60,000 bases of DNA from Strigamia acuminata (GCA_949358305.1 OX442316.1:3412001-3472000), one strand, 5' to 3'. Shown: positions 43,006-55,854, counted from the first letter of the stretch. The notes: generated by a model from the letters alone, not told the origin. Numbers and translations are program-made.

Positions 43006-43309
43006 ATTTGCACAGACTTTTGTCAATTTTTGACAAATTTTCACGGAATTTCAGCAATGGGACGGACTTATGTAAAACATCGCTTAAAATCTGGAAATCT
43101 GTCAAATCTTCTTTAAATTTATGCAAGATATTGGGAAATTTTGGTTTAACTCGTCCAACGGGCCGGTAAATCGAGCGCCCACACGCGCCCACATGCACGT
43201 CCAACCCGCATGGGCACTGTCACATCGGACGTTTGTTGCGTGCAAAACTTGCACCGACTTTTGGCCATTTTTGGTTAAACTTTCGCACAATTTCTGCCCG
43301 ATTGGACAC
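43006..43309. repeat. Diverged satellite monomer
   Basis: TTTGTCAATTTTTGACAAAT, GGAAATTTTGGTTTAACTCG and TCGAGCGCCCACACGCGCCC blocks; repeated at 53007-53310. Confidence 0.8.
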
Positions 43310-43721
43310 TGAGGTTCGGTTTCCGACCGGGTCGTTTCTTGTCCGACCCGCGGCGCGTCGCGGCGCGGCCGGAGGACGGCCCTCGTCCCCAAAAACCACA
43401 CTCCGAGTCACGGGTCGCACGGCCAACAGGCCGTGACGGGCCGTAGCGGGTCGAAAACGGGCCGTTAACGGCCCGTTGACGGCCCGTTAGCGGCCCGCAT
43501 GAGGTCGCACGGGCCGTCGGCGAGCCGAAGTCCGGGAACGAAGGCCGTTACGGGACCGTGACGGGACCGTCGGCGGCCCGTTAACGGCCCGTGCGAGCCG
43601 TTACGGGACCGTGACGGGACCGTCGGCGGCCCGTTAACGGCCCGTGCGGGCCGTTACGGGTCGCGTGCTCCGACCGCGCCGCAACGCGATGTGGGTCGGT
43701 CACCAACTTTTGTCAATTTTT
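43310..43721. repeat. Palindromic island 2 (short, no spacer)
   Basis: Left arm GTTCGGTTTCCGACCGGGTC with GGACGGCCCTCGTCCCCAAA, several GGCCCGTTAACGGCCCGT units, right arm GTGGGTCGGTCACCAACTTT. No AT-rich spacer here. Confidence 0.85.
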
Positions 43722-43875
43722 GACAAATTTCCACGGAATTTCAGCAACATTTTACGAGACGTTTCTGCCCGACTAGACACGTTTCCGCAGGTTTTAGCAA
43801 AACAACGTTAAATTCTGTGGAAATTTATCAAATGTTGACAAAATTCTGTGCAAGTTTTGTCAGATACTTACTTAC

Positions 43876-44617
43876 TTACGATATAAACTCGAACGTCGTC
43901 CATCGACACTCTCAACATTCCACCGGACATTTTCCGGAAGAGTTTGTCCCGATCGGGACCACGCCTCGACGAAGCCCGGGACCCGGTTTCCGACCGGGTC
44001 GTTTTTGGCCCAAGTCACGGCGCGTCGCGGCGCTTTCGGAGCACGCGACCCGATCCCCCCCTCCCCCCGTTCTCAAAAACCACGCCTCGACGAAGCCCGG
44101 GACCCGGTTTCCGACCGGGTCGTTTTTGGCCCAAGTCACGGCGCGTCGCGGCGCGTTCGGAGCACATGAACCGATCCCCCCTCCCTCCCGTCACAAAAAC
44201 CACGTTTTAGCGAAACCCTTGACCGGTCACAAAACCCACCGAACACCGAAAAGCAACGAACAAAACGCGCTCGGTCGCACGAACTACTCGGCCAAAACAA
44301 CATCCGCAAATTCCGCATCACAGTCGCGATCAACGAAACAACGTATAGGCCGCCGTAATGTTAAAAAGCGGGACCCTTTCGCCCCCGACAAAATCCGCAC
44401 ACATACCCCAAGGTTAAGCGCCGACTGGTCCCCGTCCGGCCGCGTCCGGGCGTCGCGTCCGCACGCCTGCTTTGCCTATCCTTCGGAAGCGAGTGCACCC
44501 GCAAAATCCGCACTTTGGGAGTGACTATTCCTCGGATTCCGGCCGGACCAAACTCTTCCGGAAAATGTCCGGGGGAATGCTGAGAGTGCCGATAGACGAC
44601 ATTCGATTTTATGTCGT
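43876..44617. mobile_element. Inverted-repeat element Q with a 121-bp internal tandem repeat
   Basis: The left arm (CATCGACACTCTCAACATTC ... CATTTTCCGGAAGAGTTTG) pairs with the right arm near 44540-44615 over about 75 bp with roughly one change in seven. Inside, CCACGCCTCGACGAAGCCCG starts two tandem 121-bp units. The 235-codon frame across it is Pro/Arg/Ser-rich with no known domain. A second full copy is at 54632-55373. Confidence 0.7.
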
Positions 44618-45098
44618 GGATTTTTGTGCGGTTTGCGCCGTGTTTATTATTCGTACGAGATTTGGTATTTTCGCAGGGTTGTTGTCGCGCGAGATTCATC
44701 GGGGTAAAGCGAGTTCATCAACGACCTCGCCGGTGAATGTTGCTAAAAATCTGTGCAAGTGTTGTCAAATATTGCCGTGATTCGATGGAATTTTTGTCAG
44801 ACATTGGGAAATTTTTTTTGACTTGTCCAACGCGCCAGTAAATCGAGCGTCCACACGCGCCCACATGCGTGAACAGTGCACTCGCCCTCCGCGCCCCGTC
44901 GGCGTAGGCGCCGGCCGTCCCCCCTTTCTCTCTCTCTCTCTCTCTTCCGCCCGGGAATCGCCCTTCCGCCCGTCACCGAATTTTGTCAATATCTGATAAA
45001 TTTCCACAGAATTGCAGCGACATTGTACGGGATATTTCTGCCCGATTTGACGGACTTATGTAAAACATTGTTGAAATTCCGTGGAAATTTATAAAATA
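44618..45098. repeat. Satellite head block, second copy
   Basis: Same as 38325-38805 at offset 6,293. Confidence 0.85.
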
Positions 45099-48000
45099 TT
45101 GACAAAGGTTGGTGACCGACCCACGGCGCGTTGCGGCGCGGTCGGAGCACGCGACCCAATCCCCCCCTCCCCCCGTCCCCAAAAAACCACGCCCCGAGGA
45201 ACCCCGAGGTTCGGTTTCCGACCGGGTCGCCTCTTGATCCGACCCGGGGCGCGTCACGGCGCGGTCGGAGGACGGCCCTCGCCCCCAAAAACCACACTCC
45301 GGGTCACGTGGTCTCGCACCCGACTCTCTCAGTTATCCCGTTACGGCCCTTGGCCGTAACGGGCCGTTACGGGATCGTGACGGGACCGTCGGCGGCCCGT
45401 TAACGGCCCGCACGGGCCGTGACGGGATCGTGACGGGACCGTTGGCGGCCCGTTAACGGCCCGCACGCGCCGTGACGGGACCGTGACGGGACCGTCGGCG
45501 GCCCGTTAACGGCCCGTACGACTCCATGCGGGCCGTTGACGGGCCGTTAACGGGCCGTTAACGGGCCGTTAACGGCGTAAATCGAAAAAATCAACAACCG
45601 ACAACACGTACGTGAAAACGCGTACAACATTCATAGACATTAATCTCGAATCCTGTTTTTGGTTTTACGCCGTTAACGGGCCGTTAACGGGCCGTTAACG
45701 GCCCGTTAACGGCCCGTTAACGGCCCGCGTGAGGTCGTACGGGCCGTCGGCGAGCCGAAGTCCGGGAACGAAGGCCGTGACGGGATCGTGACGGGACTGT
45801 CGGCGGCCCGTTAACGGCCCGCACGCGCCGTGACGGGACCGTGACGGGACCGTCGGCGGCCCGTTAACGGCCCGTGCGGGCCGTTGCGGGATCGTGACGG
45901 GATCGTCGACGGCCCGTTAACGGCCCGTGCGGGCCGTTGCGGGCCGTTGACGGGCCGTTGACGGGCCGTTAACGGGCCGTTAACGGGCCGTTACGGCGTG
46001 AATCGAAAAAATCAACAACCGACAACACGTACGTGAAAACGCGTACAACATTCATAGACATTAATCTCGAATCCTGTTTTCGGTTTTGCCCCGTTAACGG
46101 GCCGTTAACGGGCCGTTAACGGGCCGTTAACGGCCCGTGCGGGCCGTTGCGGGATCGTGACGGGACCGTCAGCGGCCCGTTAACGGCCCGTGCGGGCCGT
46201 TGCGGGATCGTGACGGGATCGTCGACGGCCCGTTAACGGCCCGTGCGGGCCGTTGCGGGATCGTGACGGGACCGTCAGCGGCCCGTTAACGGCCCGTGCG
46301 GGCCGTTGCGGGATCGTGACGGGATCGTCGACGGCCCGTTAACGGCCCGTGCGGGCCGTTGCGGGCCGTTGACGGGCCGTTGACGGGCCGTTAACGGGCC
46401 GTTAACGGGCCGTTACGGCGTGAATCGAAAAAATCAACAACCGACAACACGTACATGAAAACGCGTACAACATTCATAGACATTAATCTCGAATCCTGTT
46501 TTTGGTTTTACGCCGTTAACGGGCCGTTAACGGGCCGTTAACGGCCCGTTAACGGCCCGCGTGAGGTCGTACGGGCCGTCGGCGAGCCGAAGTCCGGGAA
46601 CGAAGGCCGTGACGGGATCGTGACGGGACCGTCAGCGGCCCGTTAACGGCCCGTGCGGGCCGTTGCGGGATCGTGACGGGATCGTCGACGGCCCGTTAAC
46701 GGCCCGTGCGGGCCGTTGCGGGCCGTTGACGGGCCGTTGACGGGCCGTTAACGGGCCGTTAACGGGCCGTTACGGCGTAAATCGAAAAAATCAACAACCG
46801 ACAACACGTACGTGAAAACGCGTACAACATTCATAGACATTAATCTCGAATCCTGTTTTCGGTTTTGCCCCGTTAACGGGCCGTTAACGGGCCGTTAACG
46901 GGCCGTTAACGGCCCGTGCGGGCCGTTGCGGGATCGTGACGGGACCGTCGACGGCCCGTTAACGGCCCGTGCGGGCCGTTGCGGGATCGTGACGGGACCG
47001 TCAGCGGCCCGTTAACGGCCCGTGCGGGCCGTTGCGGGATCGTGACGGGATCGTCGACGGCCCGTTAACGGCCCGTGCGGGCCGTTGCGGGATCGTGACG
47101 GGACCGTCAGCGGCCCGTTAACGGCCCGTGCGGGCCGTTGCGGGATCGTGACGGGATCGTCGACGGCCCGTTAACGGCCCGTGCGGGCCGTTGCGGGCCG
47201 TTGACGGGCCGTTGACGGGCCGTTAACGGGCCGTTAACGGGCCGTTACGGCGTGAATCGAAAAAATCAACAACCGACAACACGTACATGAAAACGCGTAC
47301 AACATTCATAGACATTAATCTCGAATCCTGTTTTTGGTTTTACGCCGTTAACGGGCCGTTAACGGGCCGTTAACGGCCCGTTAACGGCCCGCGTGAGGTC
47401 GTACGGGCCGTCGGCGAGCCGAAGTCCGGGAACGAAGGCCGTGACGGGATCGTGACGGGACCGTCGGCGGCCCGTTAACGGCCCGTGCGGGCCGTTACGG
47501 GATCGTGACGGAACCGTCGGCGGCCCGTTAACGGCCCGTACGACCCCATGCGGGCCGTTGACGGGCCGTTAACGGGCCGTTAACGGGCCGTTAACGGGCC
47601 GTGACGGTGTAAATCGAAAAAATCAACAACCGACAACACGTACATGAAAACGCGTACAACATTCATAGACATTAATCTCGAATCCTGTTTTTGGTTTTAC
47701 GCCGTTAACGGGTCGTTAACGGCCCGTTAACGGCCCGCATGAGGTCGTACGGGCCGTCGGCGAGCCGAAGTCCGGGAACGAAGGCCGTTACGGGATCGTG
47801 ACGGTCCCGTCGGCGGCCCGTTAACGGCCCGTGCGGGCCGTTACGGGATCGTGACGGGACCGTCGGCGGCCCGTTAACGGCCCGTGCGGGCCGTTTTCGA
47901 CCCGTTGCGGCCGTTTTCGACCCGTTGCGGCCCGTTTTCGACCCGTTACGGTCCTTGGCCGTAACGGGCCGAAAACGGGAAAACTGAAAAAGTCGAGTGC

Positions 48001-48255
48001 GAGACCACGTGACCCGGAGTGTGGTTTTTGGGGACGAGGGCCGTCCTCCGGCCGCGCCGCGGCGCGTCGTGGGTCGGGCGAGAAACGGCCCGGTCGGAAA
48101 CCGAACCTCGGGGTTCCTCAAGGTGTGGTTTTTGGGACTGGGGGAGGGGAAAGAGACGTCCTCCGGCCGCGCCGCGACGCGCCGTGGGTCGGACAAAAGA
48201 GAGAAAGACAACCTGGTCGGGGGGAGGGAAGTGGGCCGTTCTCCGACCACGTTGC
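45099..48255. repeat. Palindromic island 3 (largest, 6 spacers)
   Basis: Starts as island 1 (offset 6,293), then extends to six AT-rich spacers beginning near 45579, 46000, 46421, 46780, 47257 and 47611. Spacing of about 422, 422, 359, 477 and 354 bp reflects variable numbers of 53-bp units (GATCGTCGACGGCCCGTTAA forms). The right arm holds about three GGTTTTTGGG...GTCGG modules between 48018 and 48255. Confidence 0.9.
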
Positions 48256-50165
48256 AACGCGTCGCGAGTCCACATTACTACGTGTATCTCAACAACCGTT
48301 CAACTTAAAGACTCGTACTTTGTTTAAAAAAAAAAGCCAACAGCCAGTTTAATTAAGGTGTCTACTTTGCCACGAGAAGAAGCGGTATGACACGATCGCA
48401 CTCGCTCGTCGGATTCCGCGAAACTCATCAACCCGGGGATTGCGCGCGGCAGCGCATAAAAAAACTCTTGACCCGAAAATAACGTGGGGTTGTATGAAAA
48501 CCTGGATTTGGTATTTCGTAAACACACGCGCCGACGCATGGGGAATGTGGGAGTCCCTCCCCTGTGTTCCGAACGAGTCAATTTCGTCCCGAAAATATCC
48601 CGAAATTGCCGATATATGCATTTCGAGCCAGAAATATTGATCTTTATTTAAATGTTGATTGTTTAGCATTTTTTTTTACATTTCACCAATTTTCCTTATG
48701 TCCTGCCTTCCTCGCTCATTTAACACCAAAATGGCCTGCATTGAGGATTATTCCCATAATCCTTTTCGCACGTATGGAGCGCAAACAGTCGCAATAAATG
48801 AATTCAGCGGAATTCGACCTTGAGTTTGCGACGCCATCTTGAATACGAGTAAAGCACAGAATGGTGTCAATCATTCGAATTGATTAAAAATACAGACAAA
48901 TCGATTAAAAACCAGCAAAAAACTAAATCGACAAAATCATTTAAAAATCAACAGATATCCATTTTGTTTGTTTTTGAACAAATTAAGAACTTTGAAAACA
49001 CACCACAATTTTAAAAAGTAAACACTGGGGTCAAATAGGCGCCGAGACTCGTTTAAACGGGTGTGTGATGTGTGTCGCGGAGGCGGTGTGCGCGTTCGTG
49101 CGCAATATCGCGTGTAATGCGCACGTCTGAGTGAGCACGAGAAAAATGGTGCACGCTGGCGGTTTACCGATGTGTCGAAGTCGGCGTACGAGCGCGACTC
49201 GCGTCGTACGTCTCAGAAAACATAAATACGGTGGTTTGGTGTTTATATCTAACGCACCAAACATGAACCAACTAGCAAATATACAAAACTAACAGTTATT
49301 TTAATAAAACAAGGTAACTTACATAGTTGAAACCAAAAAGGAATTTAAAGGTGACAAAAGACATTGCCGTCGCCATGTGCGCGCTCGCTTATGTCAAACT
49401 GGGAAAATTAATAAACGTCCCGGCAGCACGATAGGCTTTTTAAACGCACATTTCATTTTCACGTGAACAAAACATGACGTTTAGTACTGCTCCAACATCT
49501 CCCCAACAACACCGACCGTTCCCTTTCTGACCGACAGCACCCCGTTGAAATCCGGGCTGATTCCCGCCTTGGAGATGACCACCGAAGGCGAGAACCAAGA
49601 CGCGGTCGTGGCAAAGGATATGCCCGAAACCCCGACCTTCTTTGTAGACAAGGAGTTGGACGCCGATGAGCGTTGGACGCGGGCACCGTCCACGCACGCC
49701 CGTGCACGCGCGATGTACTTTTTGCAATATCTGACAAAACTTGCCCGACGCTTAAGAAAGAACCGCGCATGAATCGAGCAAAATTCCCACATAATTTGTA
49801 TAAAAAGCGGTCCAACTCATAAATTGAAGCTCTCGTGCAGCGCAGTGAATTCAAACAATGGCGACAGAGAAATTAAAAACAAGTCTAATTTATTCGACAT
49901 AGGAACACTGGTGTACAATAGAAAATGCGTGTGTGGTGCAACAATTGAAATTGCACGCGCTCAAAACAATTAGCAAAATAAAATCATACAAAACATCGAG
50001 ACTGACGAGAGAGACGAGAGTCCACGCGATATACTCGCGTGGGCGCGTGTTGAACGTGCGCACGACGCGCAAGAACCGCACAAACTGAGTCGAGGAACCA
50101 CTAAAATTAAACACATGTCCGATGCAAAAACAATTATCAATAAATACATCATTATCGTTGCTGTT
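48256..50165. other. Single-copy segment inside the macrosatellite
   Basis: The only part of the 17-kb unit with no internal partner in the window. It is AT-richer, contains AAATCAACAGATATCCATTT-like and ordinary genomic sequence, and includes a satellite-like fragment at about 49672-49790 (GCGTTGGACGCGGGCACCGT, ATCTGACAAAACTTGC). One weak coding candidate lies at 49481. It is probably an insertion carried along by amplification. Confidence 0.7.
49481..49671 (-). CDS. Hypothetical coding remnant (C-terminal frame)
   Basis: The minus frame ends at TAA 49481-49483 and reads ...TKKVGVSGISFATTASWFSP, then SVVISKAGISPDFNGVLSVR, then KGTVGVVGEMLEQY. Codon use is balanced and unlike the surrounding Arg/Pro-rich noise, but the opposite strand is also open. 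Upstream of about 49672 the frame runs into satellite-like DNA, so any gene is truncated. I do not recognise the family. Confidence 0.25.
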
Positions 50166-50723
50166 TGCAAGGAAATTGCCAAAAGTCGGTGACTGGCGGC
50201 GGGGCGAGTCCCGGGCGGAGGGGCGAGCATTGGCGGCCGAGAGGGAGAGAGAGGACGGCCGGGGCTCCCGCCGACGGTCGTAGGGGCGAGCCTTGGCGGG
50301 TTGGACGTGCGCATCGTCCACGCACGTGGGCGCGTGATTTACTGGCGCGTTGGACGAGTTCTAAAAAAATTCTCCAAAATCTGACAAAACTGGCAACGAT
50401 TTTTGATAAATTTCCACGGAATTTCAGCAATATTTTGCGAGACATTTCTGCCCGATTGGACGGGCTTCTGTAAAACAGTGTTCTTAAAATCTGTGGAAAT
50501 CAATTAAATGTCGTTAAAAATCGTTGCAAGTTTTGTCAGATTTTGGAGAATTTTTTTAAAACTCGTCCAACGCGCCAGTAAATCGAGCTCCCACACGCGC
50601 CCACATGCACGTCCAATCCGCATGGGCACTGTCACATCGGACGTTTGTTGCGTGCAAAACTTGCACCGACTTTTGGCCATTTTTGGTTAAACTTCCGCAC
50701 AATTTCTGCCCGATTGGACACTG
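50166..50723. repeat. Satellite monomers after the single-copy segment
   Basis: TCGGTGACTGGCGGCGGGGC with GAGAGGGAGAGAGAGGACGG, then TTTGATAAATTTCCACGGAA and CGTCCAACGCGCCAGTAAAT. Diverged from the other monomer copies. Confidence 0.8.
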
Positions 50724-51718
50724 AGGTTCGGTTTCCGACCGGGTCGTTTCTTGTCCGACCCGCGGCGCGTCGCGGCGCGGCCGGAGGACGGCCCTCGTCC
50801 CCAAAAACCACACTCCGAGTCACGTGGTCTCGCACTCGACTCTTTCAGTTTTCCCGTTTTCGGGTCGCACGGCCAACAGGCCGTGACGGGCCGTAGCGGG
50901 TCGAAAACGGGCCGTTAACGGCCCGTTGACGGCCCGTTAGCGGCCCGCATGAGGTCGCACGGGCCGTCGGCGAGCCGAAGTCCGGGAACGAAGGCCGTTA
51001 CGGGACCGTGACGGGACCGTCGGCGGCCCGTTAACGGCCCGTGCGGGCCGTTACGGGATCGTGACGGGACCGTCGGCGGCCCGTTAACGGCCCGTACGAC
51101 CCCATGCGGGCCGTTGACGGGCCGTTAACGGGCCGTTAACGGGCCGTTAACGGGCCGTGACGGTGTAAATCGAAAAAATCAACAACCGACAACACGTACA
51201 TGAAAACGCGTACAACATTCATAGACATTAATCTCGAATCCTGTTTTTGGTTTTACGCCGTTAACGGGCCGTTAACGGCCCGCATGAGGTCGTACGGGCC
51301 GTTACGGGGTCGTGACGGGACCGTCGGCGGCCCGTTAACGGCCCGTGCGGGCCGTTACGGGATAGTTACGGAACCGTCGGCGGCCCGTTAACGGCCCGTG
51401 CGAGCCGTTACGGGATCGTGACGGGACCGTCGGCGGCCCGTTAACGGCCCGTGCGAGCCGTTACGGGATTGTGACGGGACCGTCGGCGGCCCGTTAACGG
51501 CCCGTGCGGGCCGTTTTCGACCCGTTGCGGCCGTTTTCGACCCGTTGCGGCCCGTTTTCGACCCGTTACGGTCCTTGGCCGTAACGGGCCGAAAACGGGA
51601 AAACTGAAAAAGTCGAGTGCGAGACCACGTGACCCGGAGTGTGGTTTTTGGGGACGAGGGCCGTCCTCCGACCGCGCCGTGACGCGCCGCGGGTCGGTCA
51701 CCAACTTTTGTCAATTTT
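50724..51718. repeat. Palindromic island 4 (1 spacer)
   Basis: Left arm as island 2 but keeping the TCACGTGGTCTCGCACTCGA block; spacer near 51167; the right part matches island 1 at offset 11,016. Confidence 0.9.
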
Positions 51719-51996
51719 TGACAGATTTTCACGGAATTTCAGCGACATTTTACGAGACGTTTCTGCCCGATGGGACGGACTTCTGTAAAACATTGCTTAA
51801 AATCCATGAAAATTTATCACATATTGACAAAATTCGGTGCAAGTTTTGTCAGAAATTAGGAAAAAACTTTTTTCAAAACTCGTCCAACGCGCCGGTAAAT
51901 TGAGCGCCCACGTGCGTCGACAGTGGGCGCTTCAAAACCGCGTGGACACTGTCAGATCTCGGCACAGTTTGATGCGCCCAAATCTAGCAATACTTG
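51719..51996. repeat. Satellite monomers before the single trimer
   Basis: Matches 40703-40980 at offset 11,016, with a difference near 51809 (CCATGAAAAT against CCATGGAAAT). Confidence 0.85.
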
Positions 51997-53006
51997 CACC
52001 GACTTTTGGCAATTTGTGACAAATTTTCACAGAATTTCGGCAACATTTTACGACACATTTCTGCCCGGTTGGACACATTTCCACAGGTTTTTTGTAAAAC
52101 GTTGCTAAAATTCCGTTGAATTTCATCAAAAATTGTGTCAAAAGTCGGTGACGGGCGGAGGGGCGAGCTCCGGGCGCCCGAGAGAGAGAGAGAAAGAGAG
52201 AGAGAGGGGACGGCCGGGGCTCCCGCCAACGGGCGGAGGGGCGAGCCTTGGCGGGTTGGGCGTGCACTATCTAGGCATGTGGGCGCTCGATTTACCGGCA
52301 CGTTGGACAAGTTTTGAAAATTTTTTTTTCCTAATTTTTGACAAAATTAGCACCGAATTTTGCCAATATTTGATAAATTTCCACGGAATTTTATCAATGT
52401 TTTACAAAAAACCCCTGGAAATGTGTCCAATCGAGCAGAAATGTCTCGTAAAATATCGCTGAAATTTGTCTAAAATTGACAAAAAATCGGTGCAAGTTTT
52501 GCTAGATATTTGCCCGGATCAAACTGTGCCCGAAACCGCCCGATCTGACAGTGTGCACGCGGGCTGGACGTGCCCACTGTCCCCGCATGTGCACTCGCCG
52601 GCGCGTTGGACGAGTTTAAGAAGATTTTATCAATTTCTGACAAAACTTGCATCGATTTTTTGTCAATTTTTGATAAATTTCCCCAGAATTTTAGCAATAA
52701 AACCTTTGAAAATGTATCCAAAAGAGCAGAAATGTCCTGTAAAATATTGCTGAAAATCTGTTGAAATTCATCAAATATTGACAAAAATCTGTGACGAGCG
52801 GAGGGGCGATCCTTTGGCGGCCGAAAGAGAGAGGGGGGACGGTCGGGGCTCCCGCCGACGGGCGGAGGGGCGAGCCTTGGCGGCCGAGAGAGAGAGAGAG
52901 AGAGGACGGCCGGGGCTCCCGCCGGCGCACTGTCCACGCATGGGCGCGCTCGATTTACTGGCGCGTTGGACGAATTTTAAATTTTTTGTTTCCTATTTCT
53001 GACTAA
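51997..53006. repeat. 1,015-bp trimeric unit, single copy
   Basis: Here only one trimer is present, where 40981-43005 has two. The offset shifts from 11,016 to 10,001 across it, exactly one 1,015-bp unit. Confidence 0.9.
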
Positions 53007-53310
53007 ATTTGCACAGACTTTTGTCAATTTTTGACAAATTTTCACGGAATTTCAGCAATGGGACGGACTTATGTAAAACATCGCTTAAAATCTGGAAATC
53101 TGTCAAATCTTCTTTAAATTTATGCAAGATATTGGGAAATTTTGGTTTAACTCGTCCAACGGGCCGGTAAATCGAGCGCCCACACGCGCCCACATGCACG
53201 TCCAACCCGCATGGGCACTGTCACATCGGACGTTTGTTGCGTGCAAAACTTGCACCGACTTTTGGCCATTTTTGGTTAAACTTTCGCACAATTTCTGCCC
53301 GATTGGACAC
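53007..53310. repeat. Diverged satellite monomer, second copy
   Basis: Matches 43006-43309 at offset 10,001. Confidence 0.8.
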
Positions 53311-54475
53311 TGAGGTTCGGTTTCCGACCGGGTCGTTTCTTGTCCGACCCGCGGCGCGTCGCGGCGCGGCCGGAGGACGGCCCTCGTCCCCAAAAACCAC
53401 ACTCCGAGTCACGGGTCGCACGGCCAACAGGCCGTGACGGGCCGTAGCGGGTCGAAAACGGGCCGTTAACGGCCCGTTGACGGCCCGTTAGCGGCCCGCA
53501 TGAGGTCGCACGGGCCGTCGGCGAGCCGAAGTCCGGGAACGAAGGCCGTTACGGGACCGTGACGGGACCGTCGGCGGCCCGTTAACGGCCCGTGCGAGCC
53601 GTTACGGGACCGTGACGGGACCGTCGGCGGCCCGTTAACGGCCCGTGCGGGCCGTTACGGGATCGTGACGGGACCGTCGGCGGCCCGTTAACGGCCCGTG
53701 CGGGCCGTTACGGGATCGTAACGGGCCGTTAACGGGCCGTTAACGGGCCGTTAACGGGCCGTGACGGTGTAAATCGAAAAAATCAACAACCGACAACACG
53801 TACATGAAAACGCGTACAACATTCATAGACATTAATCTCGAATCCTGTTTTTGGTTTTACGCCGTTAACGGGCCGTTAACGGCCCGTTAACGGCCCGTTA
53901 ACGGCCCGCATGAGGTCGTACGGGCCGTTACGGGGTCGTGACGGGATCGTCGGCGGCCCGTTAACGGCCCGTGCGGGCCGTTACGGGATAGTTACGGAAC
54001 CGTCGGCGGCCCGTTAACGGCCCGTGCGAGCCGTTACGGGATCGTGACGGGACCGTCGGCGGCCCGTTAACGGCCCGTGCGAGCCGTTACGGGATTGTGA
54101 CGGGACCGTCGGCGGCCCGTTAACGGCCCGTGCGGGCCGTTTTCGACCCGTTGCGGCCGTTTTCGACCCGTTGCGGCCCGTTTTCGACCCGTTACGGTCC
54201 TTGGCCGTAACGGGCCGAAAACGGGAAAACTGAAAAAGTCGAGTGCGAGACCACGTGACCCGGAGTGTGGTTTTTGGGGGCGAGGGCCGTCCTCCGACCG
54301 CGCCGTGACGCGCCCCGAGTCGGATCAAGAGGCGACCCGGTCGGAAACCGAACCTCGGGGTTCCTCGAGGCGTGGTTTTTTGGGGACGGGGGGAGGGGGG
54401 GGGGGGGGGGATCGGGTCGCGTGCTCCGACCGCGCCGCAACGCGATGTGGGTCGGTCACCAACTTTTGTCAATTT
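53311..54475. repeat. Palindromic island 5 (1 spacer)
   Basis: Left arm as island 2, spacer near 53771, right arm with a long G run (GGGGGGAGGGGGGGGGGGGG) at about 54399-54418 and GTGGGTCGGTCACCAACTTT. Confidence 0.9.
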
Positions 54476-54631
54476 TTGACAAATTTCCACGGAATTTCAG
54501 CAACATTTTACGAGACGTTTCTGCCCGACTAGACACGTTTCCGCAGGTTTTAGCAAAACAACGTTAAATTCTGTGGAAATTTATCAAATGTTGACAAAAT
54601 TCTGTGCAAGTTTTGTCAGATACTTACTTAC

Positions 54632-55373
54632 TTACGATATAAACTCGAACGTCGTCCATCGACACTCTCAACATTCCACCGGACATTTTCCGGAAGAGTT
54701 TGTCCCGATCGGGACCACGCCTCGACGAAGCCCGGGACCCGGTTTCCGACCGGGTCGTTTTTGGCCCAAGTCACGGCGCGTCGCGGCGCTTTCGGAGCAC
54801 GCGACCCGATCCCCCCCTCCCCCCGTTCTCAAAAACCACGCCTCGACGAAGCCCGGGACCCGGTTTCCGACCGGGTCGTTTTTGGCCCAAGTCACGGCGC
54901 GTCGCGGCGCGTTCGGAGCACATGAACCGATCCCCCCTCCCTCCCGTCACAAAAACCACGTTTTAGCGAAACCCTTGACCGGTCACAAAACCCACCGAAC
55001 ACCGAAAAGCAACGAACAAAACGCGCTCGGTCGCACGAACTACTCGGCCAAAACAACATCCGCAAATTCCGCATCACAGTCGCGATCAACGAAACAACGT
55101 ATAGGCCGCCGTAATGTTAAAAAGCGGGACCCTTTCGCCCCCGACAAAATCCGCACACATACCCCAAGGTTAAGCGCCGACTGGTCCCCGTCCGGCCGCG
55201 TCCGGGCGTCGCGTCCGCACGCCTGCTTTGCCTATCCTTCGGAAGCGAGTGCACCCGCAAAATCCGCACTTTGGGAGTGACTATTCCTCGGATTCCGGCC
55301 GGACCAAACTCTTCCGGAAAATGTCCGGGGGAATGCTGAGAGTGCCGATAGACGACATTCGATTTTATGTCGT
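54632..55373. mobile_element. Inverted-repeat element Q, second full copy
   Basis: Identical in layout to 43876-44617 at offset 10,756, including the 121-bp tandem pair. Confidence 0.7.
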
Positions 55374-55854
55374 GGATTTTTGTGCGGTTTGCGCCGTGTT
55401 TATTATTCGTACGAGATTTGGTATTTTCGCAGGGTTGTTGTCGCGCGAGATTCATCGGGGTAAAGCGAGTTCATCAACGACCTCGCCGGTGAATGTTGCT
55501 AAAAATCTGTGCAAGTGTTGTCAAATATTGCCGTGATTCGATGGAATTTTTGTCAGACATTGGGAAATTTTTTTTGACTTGTCCAACGCGCCAGTAAATC
55601 GAGCGTCCACACGCGCCCACATGCGTGAACAGTGCACTCGCCCTCCGCGCCCCGTCGGCGTAGGCGCCGGCCGTCCCCCCTTTCTCTCTCTCTCTCTCTC
55701 TTCCGCCCGGGAATCGCCCTTCCGCCCGTCACCGAATTTTGTCAATATCTGATAAATTTCCACAGAATTGCAGCGACATTGTACGGGATATTTCTGCCCG
55801 ATTTGACGGACTTATGTAAAACATTGTTGAAATTCCGTGGAAATTTATAAAATA
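55374..55854. repeat. Satellite head block, third copy
   Basis: Same as 38325-38805 at offset 17,049. Confidence 0.85.

Larger units (their letters stand above)
38186..55234. repeat. Macrosatellite higher-order unit, 17,049 bp (full copy)
   Basis: The sequence starting at 38186 (ATCCTTCGGAAGCGAGTGCA) recurs at 55235. All landmarks keep the same 17,049-bp offset to the end of the window, so this is one full period. It is GC- and CpG-rich, with an abrupt change from the AT-rich flank. Internal order: satellite head, island 1, trimer satellite x2, island 2, inverted-repeat element Q, second head (44479, offset 6,293 from the first), island 3, single-copy segment, satellite, island 4, trimer satellite x1, island 5, second Q. 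Offsets 6,293, 10,001, 10,756, 11,016 and 1,015 relate the internal duplicates. No gene is supported; open frames follow composition and recur in all copies. Confidence 0.9.

Noticed and set aside
43817-44524. 235-codon open frame, the longest in the window
   Set aside because: Pro/Arg/Ser-rich, no known domain, overlaps satellite monomer and a 121-bp tandem repeat, and recurs wherever the repeat does. Explained by few A/T-rich stop codons in CpG-rich DNA.
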